NCBI GenBank assembly: GCA_037903355.1
Contig: JBAJFE010000057.1
Span: 186,001 to 250,000, forward strand
From: Trichuris trichiura
Lineage: Eukaryota; Nematoda; Enoplea; Trichinellida; Trichuridae
Length of the DNA: 64,000 nucleotides
Direction: 5' to 3'
The notes below the pieces were generated by a model, which made no database searches, was not told where the DNA came from, and saw nothing but the letters and a program-made list of their open reading frames with translations. Numbering within the stretch: the first letter of the stretch is position 1; the number at the start of each line of letters is the position of its first letter. Positions 14,901-27,243 of this stretch are shown one piece after another. The translations under genes and the position numbers were made by a program.

Positions 14901-14967
<67 letters not shown>
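14901..14967. repeat. (ATT)n microsatellite
   Basis: About 22 uninterrupted copies of the trinucleotide TTA/ATT. It produces artefactual open frames of poly-Ile or poly-Tyr in several frames, which are not genes. Confidence 0.98.
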
Positions 14968-15569
14968 CACATTATTTGTAATATTGCTGCAGAAAATCCC
15001 ATTTTCACTGTGCCCACTTTCCACATGAGCCGTTCAGTTCAACGAAAACAGAGGAGTTGTAGAAGATGCAAATGCATTCGCTATCGCTCAGTGTTACAAA
15101 GGGACTGCAAACTTTTGCTTATTGTAGGGTTTCTTGGCAATTGGCACTGATGGAATACAAAGGTTTTTTATTCGAGGCAAACAAAAAGTTTCTTTTGGGA
15201 ACGCAGATTGTATCGCTTCTGCGTCTTTGAACGTAAGAGATACCTCGTCCCTACCCACTTCGTCGCCCGTTGTGCAGTCTTAAAAATGAAAAATGATCAT
15301 GCACATCTTCTGCACCATTAGACATAGCATACCTTCTTTTTTTGGGCTCCCACTAGCTTTCTATTAACGTTTCTTCTTTTATTTTGGACTGCGTTTTCGC
15401 TGTTTGCCTGCTGAAATACCGATCCATAACCAGTTGTGCCGGCAACTTTTTCACATAGAATTTTCGCTTCCTCACACTTTCGCGTTTTTCCAGCTATCTC
15501 TTCTTTTAATTTGATATGGGTATACACATTTACAACATGAATGCACCGGCAAAAGTCAACTAATTGCGT

Positions 15570-15646
15570 CTTTTAGCTTTAACGGAACGAGGTCATTTTT
15601 CTGCCTGATTAGGCTGAAAAATGACCCCGTTCCTTTAAACTTAAGT
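15570..15646. repeat. Hairpin-forming inverted repeat
   Basis: Arms at 15570-15601 and 15615-15646 are about 32 bp each and differ at only a few positions, around a 13-base loop. The core arm reads GGAACGAGGTCATTTTTC on the left and its near complement on the right. It lies in gene-poor DNA. It could be a small MITE, or a precursor-like RNA stem; sequence alone does not decide. Confidence 0.85.
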
Positions 15647-18600
15647 CTGCGGTTGCGTAATAGTTTCCGAGAGGGTTGACGAGCTGTCTGTAAATCTCGC
15701 GACCACCTACAGTCGTTCTGTTAGTCGCCTAAGCCTAAACTGAAGCACAAAAAACCGGTGTCCACCTCCAGTGGGCCACCGTTAACTCGCCTAAAGAGTT
15801 TAGCAATGGGACCAATTGGAAGTTGACTTGAAGTCAAGTCAGTTAGGTCAAGTTGCGTTGCACTGACCGAGAAGAGCTAACCGATAAAGGCAAACCATTT
15901 GAAAAGTGTAGGCGACGCATGTGCGCTAAAGCGCTTTAAGAAGAGCAAGCTTACTGAGAAAGACTTTGTAAACCTAAGAATGCGAGAGTAAGGTTCAACC
16001 GCAGAGCATATTATTAGTTGACCTGCTGCGAGTAAACGAATACTACAGTTTACCTCTTCCGGCTGTGGAGGACACGTTCTTTTATTCGCTTCACTCATTG
16101 CGTTGGTGTTCGTTAACGCAATGATAACGTTTAACGTAGTCACGAATAGCGGGAATGACAGTAGCGTAAGATAACTCAGCCACTATACATTGTTTTAAAG
16201 CGTAATTTATTTTAAAGTTGTTTTATTAAGCTAAATGATAAGCAGGTTCACAAAGTCTTCGTTTTGCCACAAAGTTCATCAGCAGAAGGAGACAAGTGTT
16301 AGAGTCGATATTCATCCGTTTGTGGTAGAAAATGACGACATATGGAAGTTAGATCAGTTGTTGGCCAATGATAGGCACAATTCTGTCCTCCGATATCACG
16401 TTTTGCCGTTGCACGTAATGACCATTTTCCTTGTGGTTTTTGCTCGTTGCGTGACTGCGCCACTACAACTCCGCAAGCTTACTTGCGCGCAATGGGCTGC
16501 AACATCCGTTTACTGCACATGCTCATATACGCATTGGCATACGTGTCGTATGCATTCGATTCTGACCGTTTCAGCTACGTAGGTTTCTGCGAAAAGTGCG
16601 CGATTCGATCAATGGTTTTACACAGTCGCGTACGCTGCATGCTTGCCCATGCAATTATTCCTCTGATAACAACAGCGAGAAATAAACTTTGAAATGCTCT
16701 TTCAAATTCACTGATATTTGTAGGTCAGTTCAACATCAAAGTAAGAAGTAATAGCAAAATGGGATTTTCGCCGTTTAATTTCTTCTGTGGTCCTGAAAAA
16801 GTGAGCCTACAGTTGCGACAGACGACGTTCCTGTACGCACACGTAATCACCCCACACGCACAGGAGAACCTTCATGTGTTCGACAAGCATTAGTGCTCCT
16901 CAGGCACTGATTAGCAGGCTAGTGGCAGCAAGTCACAACACGGGTGTAGATAAGATACTTCGTCGCATCGATGATCACTTGGAAAGTCATAATCGTTAAA
17001 AGTGAAAATCTCTAAAGATAAATTTCTTCTAACTGTTGTAAACTGGAATCAGGTGCCAATTCCAAAAGCTAAAATTGACCAACGAGATGAAACATTGAAT
17101 TGTGCTCGTGGCGATTGAATCAAAGCACGAATGGGTCATTATCCCGAATAGGCTGGATAAACAAAAGTGGTTTGAGAGTGATTACTGCGGCGGTTTTCCA
17201 GGCTATTAAATTTCATCCGAGATCGTTATGCCAAACGTTGAACCGTCAGCAACAGCATCTGCTTCACATTTTTTAACGCCAGTGCCTGTAGAAACGTAGT
17301 ACTAATGTGGGGCAGTGAAGTTGTCTCAGATGACCTTTTGATGGCAGTAAAGCTGCGGCGTAAATACATTCTGAAATAATTAGGCTCAGGCGTTTCCTGG
17401 ATTTTGCCGTATATAAGCGTGATGCGAGTATACGCCAAAATATAATGTGATATGTTAGGCACGGAAAGCAAAAGTCAAAGGGCATTCATTCAATAGTTCA
17501 CATATAGATACAACACATGCACACACATAAAGCTGGAAAGTATTTTTGCTCAATGCTTTAACAGTTTAGTAGTTTGCTAACTGCAGGGTCGCCTTATAAG
17601 GAAAAGATTCTGTTCTGGTCGACAGCCTTTAAAAGTGCTTCATTCTGTGCCATTTGTATCCTGACAACGATCATTGTCAGTGAAACCATTTCTTTGCTTT
17701 TATAAGCACACATACCGCTTTTGCCATGAAAGCGAGCTACTCTCCAGTGCTTCAATACTCCCACATAACATATTTTCACCATGTCATATATAAGCACTGT
17801 TTTGCGGTGTCCATAATGTCACCTTTGTCTCACCATAATAATGAGCACCTTCAAACCGGTTGCTTCACCATTGGTCTTTAAATTGATACTGGAAGCTTCA
17901 TTATCGACTGACGGTGAAAACCTGTTCATTATCCGTTTCTTCTAGTGCACTCTGAATGTTGAGGTTTTGCATATGTAGACAAGTCGGATGTCATTTTTTC
18001 TGTGTCGCTAAGTTGTTCATCTTTCTTACTGCGATACAGTTGCACTTCAAGAAAATGAATTTACTCTTCACCGGAGTGCACCGGCCTTAGAATTCTGTTT
18101 TAAACGATGCACTATGCAGACTTCTTTTAAGTAACAGCCATTTACTCTTGATATTTTGTATAACTTAACGACAAAAGTGTGAGAGGGACAAAGGCTCGTA
18201 TGGGCATATCTTGAATTGAAGGTGAGTTCTATTGCCTTTCAGCAAGCAAGGTTAGAAACCATATATTGCCCATTCTCTTAGCAACTGCTGCGCGCTGCTG
18301 TTTTGCATTGTGCAGCGAACAAGTGGAATGATCAAAGTCTTCAATACACCATTACAATATACTTTTCGAAAAGCTCTTAATCACTGCATTAAAGTTGCTG
18401 CGTCGTTCATATCGTCATTCAAACATATCCCATTTTTGCATAAGCCGCACTATGCAATCGAAATGTACATTATAGGCGGAGGGTAACATTTTCAGATTGG
18501 ATACTCATGAGCCTTGTTAACCGTAGGATATATCGTTTGTTGCTATGGCATATTCAGCCTATCAGACTGCGTGCGGATAGGATTTGAAGCTGTTTCGCGC

Positions 18601-19807
18601 GGCACTTTTTGGCAGACAAGTTGCAGCCATCGCGTGATCACAGAAAAGTGATGGCCCCGTGTCTCCAATATCTTCAAGAACAATTTGCCTCCGCTACAGG
18701 CAGAAACTATATCTTTGAACAACAAACAGCATAGCACGTTTTGTAGGAATATATGCACAACACACTGTGAAGCAGAGAGCATGCTCGGACGATAGCTTCA
18801 CCTGTAGACATTTGACCGTTTGCCTGAAGAATAATAAGAAGCAAAACTAACTTCTATTAAACGGTTTCTAGCTTTCATCTTGAAGTAGTTCAAACATGTC
18901 CTTAAAAAAGGCTGACATCAATATCCTTAATGGAGAAAACCACCTTCAAACGCCCTCTGCCCAATCGAGTAATTGACTATGATTAGTTTAAAGTTATGAT
19001 GACTACGAGAAGTACACCTTAAAGTGTCTTCAGGTACAGGCAAATAAGAACGTGTTGCCTACGAAACAAGTACAAAATGGTTTATGGCAAACAAATGTCT
19101 GAGAAGTAAATGTCTACTTCTGTGGGCCTTCAGAGATGTCAGAATCACCCTCTCACGTCGTCAGTAATTGGACTACTGTTGACGCTAGCGCACGAGCTTA
19201 TTATATACGATGAAGCATAATGCAATACAAAAAATATAGGAAAAATTATGAAGATAAAAATTTTATTTGAAAAAAGATCAGTTTTAGAATTTTCGTTCTA
19301 CCTTCGCGACGAGTCACCTCTTAGGGATCATCAACAATATTCAAGCCGGCTTCGAAGACTGGCAAAGTGACATCGATGGTAATGTATTAATAAGTAAATA
19401 TTGGCTAACCTGAACGCTTTGATTGAGAGCAAACCATACGTGCAGTTAACGACTGCTTTGGCAGCCTGTTAGAAAACGCTAAGGTTTCAAGGAGATACGA
19501 CATCCAGACAAATACTACTAATGGGATAAAAAAATTTCCTTTTATCATTAGCGTGAATCATTCAGTCATCGCTGGTTTCACCTGGCATTGAGTTGCGTAT
19601 ATTTTGCTGGCGACCAAGAGAAACGCAGGCGAAATGGACAGGTGAGCAAATAAAGTCTAAACGACAAATTCGGTGCAAGCAATGACAGAAGCGAGGGCAG
19701 TCTGCTTGCTTGTAGCTGCTAGCGACTGCGACCTGGCAACATGTGCCTTTTAGCCCCGGGTAGAAGTCCGGATATTCGTAACGATCGGATGATTAAAAGC
19801 ACTATTC

Positions 19808-20822
19808 ATGCTCAGTGATCTACCTTCAATTGACGTCTTCGAAGGAAGGCCGGACGAACTTCCAAGCAGGCTTCCACTCAGAGCTTCGCCCGTTGGAATT
19901 TCTGGCTTAGCAACCCAGCCTTCCGTGGCAGAACAAAGGCTAAATTTCGACACTGAAGATACGTATACCATTTCCAAGAAATGGGCTTTTATACTCCTTA
20001 CGCTGCTTGCTCTTTTATTACTTTTGTCCTTCGTAATCCCGGTTATTGTATACTATAGCACACAATGTTCTTATTTTTCCACTGAAAGCTATCTCACTGG
20101 ATTTACGGACTCGTCATACCGTTTGCCGAGAACAATGCTGCCCGTATTGTATTATGTTGACCTTAAAGTGTTCCTGCCCTTTGCTGGAGCCATTTTTGAC
20201 CCGCGATTGTCCTTTCGGTTCAGTGGAAAAGTTGCGATCGTTTTGACATGTACAATCCAAACTAGGCATATTATCCTTAATTCGGTCGGTCTAAAAATCA
20301 GTCTCGAACAAGCCGAACTCCAAGAGACGGAAACAAGACGGGCCATACAGTTGACAAACGTCACCTATGAAACGTCTGCTCAACGTTTAATCCTCGAAGC
20401 TGAACAGCCAATGGAGACTGGAAGAAATTATACCCTCACACTGGCGTATACCGGTGCTGCTGCAAAGCATCCCTGCAGCGGCGCTTATAGAATATCCTAC
20501 TCGGAATCCGGACAAGAAAAGTGAGGATTTTCTTATGGAGCTAAAGCAAACTTATTTGGAATTTCTTCGTTGCAACTCCGTGCTTGCCTGTTGCGTTTTT
20601 TAAAAATCTGACGACTTGAACGCCGCTCCAACTACAAGTGTAGGTTGCCTTTCCATTCTTAAGGTATTTCCTTGCCGTCCAAGTTGGCCCTGCCGCTGCC
20701 AGGTGGGGGTTTCCCTCAATGGACGAACCAGACCTAAGGTCAGTTTTTGCTCTCACGATAGAACATCCTCAATCAACAAAGGCACTTTCAAATGCACACG
20801 AGAAGTTCAAAAGCGCCGTAGG
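19808..20822 (+). pseudogene. 5' fragment of an M1 aminopeptidase (type II membrane protein)
   Basis: Exon 1 (19808-20520) encodes a cytoplasmic tail of about 58 residues, one membrane span at about 60-83 and the start of the M1 N-terminal beta-domain, with the typical YRLPRTMLPVLYYVDLKVF entry. Donor GTGAGG at 20521 and acceptor at 20663 give a 143-bp intron. Exon 2 (20664 to about 20822) continues in phase with YFLAVQVGPAAARWGFPSMD, then EPDLRSVFALTIEHP and ALSN, the classic segment before the catalytic domain. The next donor may be GTACGT at 20823. Nothing after it encodes the GAMEN motif or the HEXXH zinc site, and only 3.5 kb separate it from tropomyosin. Family members trim peptides at the cell surface; this copy as seen cannot. 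It is either a truncated duplicate or a gene whose later exons I failed to find. Confidence 0.7.
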
Positions 20823-21090
20823 GTACGTATCATTACTGAAATCTTTATAAGTTCAGCAGGCAGATATTAACATACTAAATGTGTACTGTACTTTGAGACC
20901 AAGGAAATAGTTAAAACTTAAGCGTTCGCCAACACCGGAAAAAATACGAAAATATTATTAGTAATAATTTCTGTTTTAACTCAGGGCTAAGCGTCAAACT
21001 TTTACGTTCAAGTTTGGACGAGAAACGTCGCATAACTTTTCCGAATAAGTTGCATTGAATAATGCAAAGCCGTAGAAGACCATACAACCA

Positions 21091-21128
<38 letters not shown>
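21091..21128. repeat. (ATT)n microsatellite
   Basis: A 38-base run of the same ATT trinucleotide seen at 14.9 kb. Confidence 0.97.
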
Positions 21129-21130
<2 letters not shown>

Positions 21131-21352
21131 CTCGCTATGACTTTATTTGGGTATATTTCTGCGATGCTTGTACTTCAATGCACCCTTACTTTGCCAACCA
21201 AACATTCATCAAATGCAACGTGCATATAATACTCACAGTTCAGCCCGTATAAACTACTATACTATTACTGTTGTTGCTATAATGAACACAAATTCTTTTT
21301 TCTTTTCTTCGTAACGGGTCTCTTAATCTGTTTTTCTAAAGTTTCTCATGGA

Positions 21353-21414
21353 ATTTTGACCCGTTGACTATTGAACGTTTATTGCAAAAACGTTCAATAA
21401 CCAACGGGGCAAAG
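21353..21414. repeat. Hairpin-forming inverted repeat
   Basis: Arms at about 21353-21380 and 21388-21414 share the core CTATTGAACGTTT and its complement, with a 7-base loop rich in A. A few mismatches only. Intergenic; function unknown. Confidence 0.8.
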
Positions 21415-24334
21415 TTCCGCGAAAAACTTAAGAAAAACACAAATTCTTGTAATTTGTACAAATGTACATAGGTGTTTAAGGTAACTCACCTGTCTGTCAA
21501 AATGAAATAAAACTTTTGTTCCTACATCTTTCGGGACATATATCGTCCCGCAAAAAACAATATTCCAACAGAAAAATAGCCGTTTAGCTTGCTCACATTT
21601 TTCCAGTATGCAACGAGGTTTAAACGGGCATTTCAAAACCGAAAATTCTTATTACAGAGTGAATATTAACACAATAAAGCAGACTTGGAACGTTTGCGTA
21701 GTTCTAACAAGTGGTGACACATTCATCCTTTCTTACACAGCTTTTGACTTGTTTCAAATTAAAAGTTTTATTTTAGTTACAAGAAAAACTGGGAGAAGTT
21801 TTCGAGGTTCTCCTTGTCTCTTTCTAAGCGCAACGAAATGGAAATCGCCATTTACGCTGCGATTATCCATAATCTGAGTCTTCTTGCGGTCATATACATC
21901 CATACAACTTTTCTGATTCTTTTTCGCTTGGCTAAAGCATGCTTTTTTTACGGATGTGCCTATGGGTAAAGCAAAAGAAGCGGAAAATCGTCTCAACTGT
22001 TGATCGCAATAGCGCTTCCACGTTGACCTCCTCGATCAAACTTTTTTCTCCCGATTAACACCTGCACATGAACTATAGCTGTTGACGTACATAACTTCAC
22101 ACCGCGGCAGTTAGCATTTACCCAAATTGAAACGAAAAGCCCGCCGCGCAAATCACCGTTTCTTTTGAGTGCCAAAGTCTTCGGAACTTTTTAAAAAAAG
22201 GCAGCCTCTATCTTGCATTCCTATTTATTAGACAAAAAAGAGGAACAATTTGAGCAACCATGCGGCAAATGGCTGACTTAAACGGCAAAGTTTAAAATTT
22301 CCTTTTGCCCTACGAAATAACAAGCCAACTACGGCACTGAAACGGCGCTGAAACGAATTTTTCCTTTTTAGTATTTTGAGCTAGGCGTAAAGCTATCCTT
22401 TTTGCGCTATGCTAATTAACGCCTACATGTCGACCTAGCTCTTAAAAGCTGTTTTCTTTGCCAGTACAACCGTTAAAATGTTTTAAGAACACTAGTAGGA
22501 ATGCAATTGAATCAATAATGATGCTACTATACCAGATGTGATAAATATGTGGCTACTGCCCTTTTAACTGATCTGGCTGGCCTGCATACATTTTTTAAAT
22601 AAATGCACATTTTTTGATTATTCCATCTTCTTTTCATTCAAATTGCAAACTACTGGCACCTTAGGGTTTCATAATACATTCAATGCCAACTTTCCATACG
22701 TAGTTCAAGTATGTTAATCATAAAAGGATCAACCTAGCGTGAGTAACACTTATCGCTTCAAGCGAGTACAGCTTACGCGTTCAACAGTATTTGGATGTGA
22801 TACGAAAAGCAAGACGAGCTAATACCCAACGAGTCCCTCAGAAAATGCAACTGCGTAGACGTTGCTGTTTTTGTCTCAACAAAATTTGCCGACCTGCGCA
22901 CATTGACAGCTCGACTGCATGGTGTGCCTGGATGGAAGTCATCGTAAAAGAGTAGCTTCAATGCCGAACACGATTTAGCAGCCATCAGCCGTCCGTCCGT
23001 CCTCAAGTGTTCTACGCAAAACGCGCAACCACCTGATTCACACGCTGAAGCAATCATTCCGATGGTTAAGCGTGGAAACGTATATTACTTTCGCGCGGCA
23101 AAGAACATTTTCCTTAGTGTAAATATTTTCGTTAGCATCTGACGAACGCCGGCAATGCACTGACTTTTAAAGCTGCGAAAAGGTTTGCCTACGCGCTAGT
23201 CGCCCAATAGCAGTAAAGCGAGCCTTATCATCGCGTTCCTTGGCAAGGGTGCGCAAACGATATGCTCACTACAGTCAAAGCTGAAAACTATGCATTCATG
23301 CTGACATATCGTTATCATCGCAAAGCCGATGCATCGTAGCTTCTCTGAGGTACTTTTCAGTAGCTTTTGGCTGCATAATAAAAATTTAGTTACTTGTGTG
23401 GAAGACGACGAACTTAGCTTGTGGGACAAACAAAAAGCAACCTTACTTGCGAACTGGGAAAGCGTGTATAATGTTTAAGGGCAGAAAAACATGACTACAT
23501 AAATTCGCGGTAGAGTAAAAGCCTCTTGAATTCAAGAAGAGCGCCGGTAGGAGACTTTTCCAGAATTGCGGCATTTGCGGGAACCCGTATGGACAAAAGG
23601 ACCCAAGTAGGCAACCATGAGGGTAGAGCGGTAACTGTACCTTACGGGAATGCTGATAGCTTTAGTTTGCACTCAAAGGAAAGAAAGAACGAACCCTTAA
23701 CGACTAATAGCGGCATGTTCAGTGAGGAGTAGTTGTTTTCGAGGTACGTTACTTCTCATCATTAACATCTGATGTTCCGTGGAACACTATGGAGCAGTTG
23801 ACGAAGGGCACTACCCCTTTCCACTTTGCCTGAGACAGTTTGTTGAAAATTGGTTCTAAGCTTTGGAGAAGTTGGTTTCGCGGAATGTCGCTCGCAGCCG
23901 GGCCTTGCGGCACGCAGCTACGTCAGAATTGTCGGTAACTCAGCCGTTGTCGAAAGAAAGAGCATTTGAAGCAAGGATTAATAGCAACACGAAAGTTGTG
24001 CGGAACAGTTGGCGCTGCCGCTTTTGCGCCACGCGTTCTTCTTCTTCTTCTAGCCAAACGAGCCCTCGGTAGTACGTCGACGACGTTGCCAGACGGAAAA
24101 TTGAAAGAGAGTTGGAGGCAGAGGAAATAGCTGCCGAACGAGCTTATTCGCCTCTGACGTTTCTAACCGCTTGAGGAGCTTATTGCGCTTGCGCTCCTCA
24201 GGTTCAGTTGCACCTATTTCGCTCCGATTGCACAGGCGCATCTCTGCTCTCTTCGCCTGCCCAACTTTCACCTCACGTTCACTTTGCCATAAGCTTCTTG
24301 TCGTCCGTAATCGAAAGCAAATACAACACCAACC

Positions 24335-26393
24335 ATGGATGCGATCAAGAAGAAAATGCAAGCTATGAAGATCGAAAAGGACAACGCCCTCGACAGGGCC
24401 GATGCAGCCGAGGAGAAGGCCCGTCAGCAGCAGGAACGAGTCGAAAAGGTACTATACACATCTTATATCCAAACTCTGAGCAGTTATACTTTAAGCTCGA
24501 AGAAGAGCTGCGCGATACGCAGAAGAAGATGATGCAAGTCGAAAATGAACTGGACAAGGCGCAAGAAGAGCTGACCGGAGCCAACGCCCAACTTGAAGAA
24601 AAAGAAAAGAAAGTTCAAGAGGTAAACAACAATACTGCTAATACTAATACGTTAAGAAAAGAAGAAAACAGACGTTTATCATTTTCCTAAAAAAGAACGG
24701 ATTTCCCATACGGCAATTGCTTCGGCAGGATGTACGACTAAGTGTTCCTACGTTCGCCAGTCTAAACATAAACAAACGAGCTGACTTCGCCTTCAGGCGT
24801 AGGTGGCTATGTCACGTTAGCGTTGTCCTCACATCTGGCATTTACCCGACCGTCCGCAAGCGCGTTTTTGCACATCAACTCGCCTAGCACCATTAGCTAA
24901 GACAACTTGGGTTCCTCAAAGGCAGAGTATGCATACAATTCCAGCATGAATACGGATGCCTACCGTGGTGAAACAATTTCCAGGCTCACCCATTTACGAT
25001 AGTCAATGATAAATGGAAATTAGACTATGCGCACAACAGCCGCGTCATTGTTTCTGCCAGCTGAGGCGCGCCAGCTAAATGCTTACGATGCCAACTGTCT
25101 ATGCCGACATACGAGCAATGCAGCAGTTCGCTTTTTGTTTTGGCATTTGCTAATGGAAGAAAATGAAACGTACTTCGGCTGCCGGCTGGCGCAAAAGTTG
25201 GCAATCATTTTTATTTTGGACATACGGCATTGTTTAAACCGGCAGGTCGCGACGGCGGCCTCCTGAAAAACAAATGGGAATGGCACGCGAGCCTTTTAAA
25301 TTGTAGAGAGAACATTTCACTGGTAGCAGTGCAAAAGAATATTTCGGAAAATTATAGTTTAAGCAAGCGTATCTTCCTTCCCGTCTAAAAAGGATGCTGA
25401 AACCTTTAGGCTGAAGCTGAGGTGGCCGCTCTTAATCGGCGAATCCAGCTTTTGGAAGAGGACTTCGAACGAGCAGAGGAACGATTGAAAATTGCCACCG
25501 AGAAACTCGAAGAGGCATCGCAGACAGCCGATGAAAGCGAAAGGTTAAAAATTTCAAACTTTACCTAAACAATAGGCTAAGGCGAAAGTTTAGAGTGCGC
25601 AAGGTTATGGAAAACCGTTCGCTGCAGGACGAAGAACGTGTGTACCAACTGGAAGCTCAGCTAAAGGAGGCGCAATTATTAGCTGAAGAGGCGGACCGCA
25701 AGTACGATGAGGTAACAGTGGACATCAAATACATTGATATTCGTTGGTGGTCAAAGTGCAATATTTCCATAGGTAGCGCGAAAATTAGCAATGGTAGAAG
25801 CGGACTTGGAACGCGCCGAAGAACGAGCAGAGGCCGGTGAAAAGTAAGGCACTGACTTTTTTTAGCCATCTTTATTCCATAAGCGCAAAGAAGATCACAA
25901 AAATATGCGCGCCCTTGGCGGCCTGTAATGCCAAATGATGTTTGCAGCAAAATTGTTGAACTGGAGGAAGAACTGCGCGTCGTGGGCAACAACCTTAAGT
26001 CGCTGGAGGTAAGCGAGGAGAAGGCACTGCAGCGCGAAGATTCCTACGAGGAACAAATTCGCCTACTGACCCAACGGTTGAAGGAGGTGAGCCAGTGGCA
26101 AAGCTGATCCCTATAGGATTGTTTAAATACTGTTGTCTACAGGCTGAAACGAGAGCTGAATTCGCTGAGCGCTCCGTGCAAAAGCTCCAGAAAGAGGTGG
26201 ACAGACTTGAAGGTACACATCCTAATTCTGACAATTACTTTAAAAATGGGATAGCATAGTCTAAGAACAGCATCTCAGGATGAACTTTTTTTTAAATACA
26301 ACTTTTGCAGACGAACTGGTTCACGAGAAGGAGAAGTACAAGGCAATATCCGAGGAGCTGGATCAGACGTTCCAAGAATTGTCTGGCTATTAA
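24335..26393 (+). CDS. lev-11: Tropomyosin, long (muscle-type) isoform gene
   Basis: Eight exons: 24335-24448, 24496-24621, 25410-25543, 25594-25711, 25773-25843, 25948-26086, 26143-26212 and 26311-26393. They total 852 coding bases plus stop, exactly 284 residues, the canonical length of long tropomyosin. The protein starts [18 protein letters not shown] and ends FQELSGY, and is a continuous heptad coiled coil. It dimerises along actin filaments in muscle and controls access of myosin together with troponin. Intron sizes are 47, 788, 50, 61, 104, 56 and 98 bp. The start is fixed by homology and a good context (ACCATGG). All exon borders coincide with those of the second tropomyosin gene 10 kb downstream. 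Only one set of exons was seen, so no alternative splicing is evident. The C. elegans counterpart is lev-11; the duplication means both genes here may be co-orthologues. Confidence 0.95.
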
Positions 26394-26719
26394 TGATTGT
26401 CCAGATCCAGTAGAGGGCGTCTTTTACGATTGTCCCTTCGTTATTATATCACGATTCTATACGCCCAATTTTCAAATAGCTTTAGCTACTCCTGCCGCTG
26501 CTGCACACTTAACTAACTTGCTGTACAATTAGAAAAGATGAATTGAGAGCAGAAATGAGTGCGACGGTCAAGTCTACGTTCCGCCGTCTACTGCCCGCCA
26601 TTGAATTGTCCACCGCCTGGCTTAGGGAATGTGTAGCGCTTTTTGGCTGACCATGCGCGCCGCCTACTCACGTCAGCTTTATTTCCCTGCGTCACTTTTC
26701 CCATGTTAATCTAGTTATA

Positions 26720-26725
26720 AATAAA
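26720..26725 (+). terminator. Poly(A) signal of the long tropomyosin gene
   Basis: AATAAA about 330 bases after the stop, in AT-rich sequence; the only canonical signal noticed close downstream. Confidence 0.5.
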
Positions 26726-26730
26726 TTCTT

Positions 26731-27243
26731 TTATGCGTGAGCAAAAGCAGTAACGCTACAAGGCGTCTTGCAAACAATGACATTCTTATTTTTAATGCTG
26801 CTGTACCCATTCTTTAAAAAGCAACAAACATCTTGTACAATTGGAATCAGCCAATGGGCTGTCCTGTAGACGCCACCGTCGCTTAAAGGCTTTTGCTTTT
26901 TCCCTAACGTCAGAATAAAAAAAAGGCATAAGAATAAGCGATGATACCGCCAAAAAGTATAGGACCAGTAATTAACGTTTAAGAAAAGTTCAGCTTTGGG
27001 TAATAAGATTGAAAGCCGAACCCTTGGCTGGTCGAAATCATAAATGCTTACATTGCCTAATAGGAAAAACGCCTGAACGGTTGGAGCTTTCGCAAGAGGC
27101 AAGTTCCAGAATAGAAAGAAACTCTGAATGAACCGAAATCCTGAAAGGCAATTTTCAAATGCGGTGCAGAAGTCCAGCCACCAAAAGCTTACATCAAATG
27201 GTCCTATTGTAGTTACTAAGTAAAAAGAGTCAAGGAGCCTCAA
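26731..27243 (-). other. 170-codon unassigned open frame
   Basis: The longest open frame in the window without a known relative. Its translation is rich in Phe, Leu and Cys with several hydrophobic stretches. It starts antisense just beyond the tropomyosin poly(A) signal. No domain, signal peptide or splice pattern is convincing. It may be chance in moderately GC-balanced DNA. Confidence 0.15.

Larger units (their letters stand above)
13419..19807. other. Gene-poor interval
   Basis: More than 6 kb between the Ig gene and the aminopeptidase fragment. It holds an (ATT)n tract and one strong hairpin, listed separately. Open frames such as 15318-15527 (-, Lys/Glu-rich) and 16235-16582 (+) have no recognisable domain, so I do not call them genes. 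Confidence 0.5.
20823..24334. other. Interval without recognised gene
   Basis: Expected to hold the remaining aminopeptidase exons if the gene were whole, but no M1 catalytic motifs were seen in it. It contains an (ATT)n tract and a hairpin (listed). The last 300 bases are more GC-rich, with several CTT repeats, and probably include the promoter and 5' UTR of the long tropomyosin gene. Confidence 0.5.

Noticed and set aside
14834..15150. Overlapping frames encoding poly-Ile and poly-Tyr
   Set aside because: Translation of the (ATT)n microsatellite in several frames on both strands; not genes.
15318..15527. Lys/Glu-rich minus-strand frame suggesting a coiled coil
   Set aside because: Short, no neighbouring exons in phase, no family match; too weak to call.
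24050..24361. Minus-strand frame opposite the tropomyosin leader
   Set aside because: Arises from CTT/CTC-rich leader sequence; antisense to a well-defined gene and without domain features.
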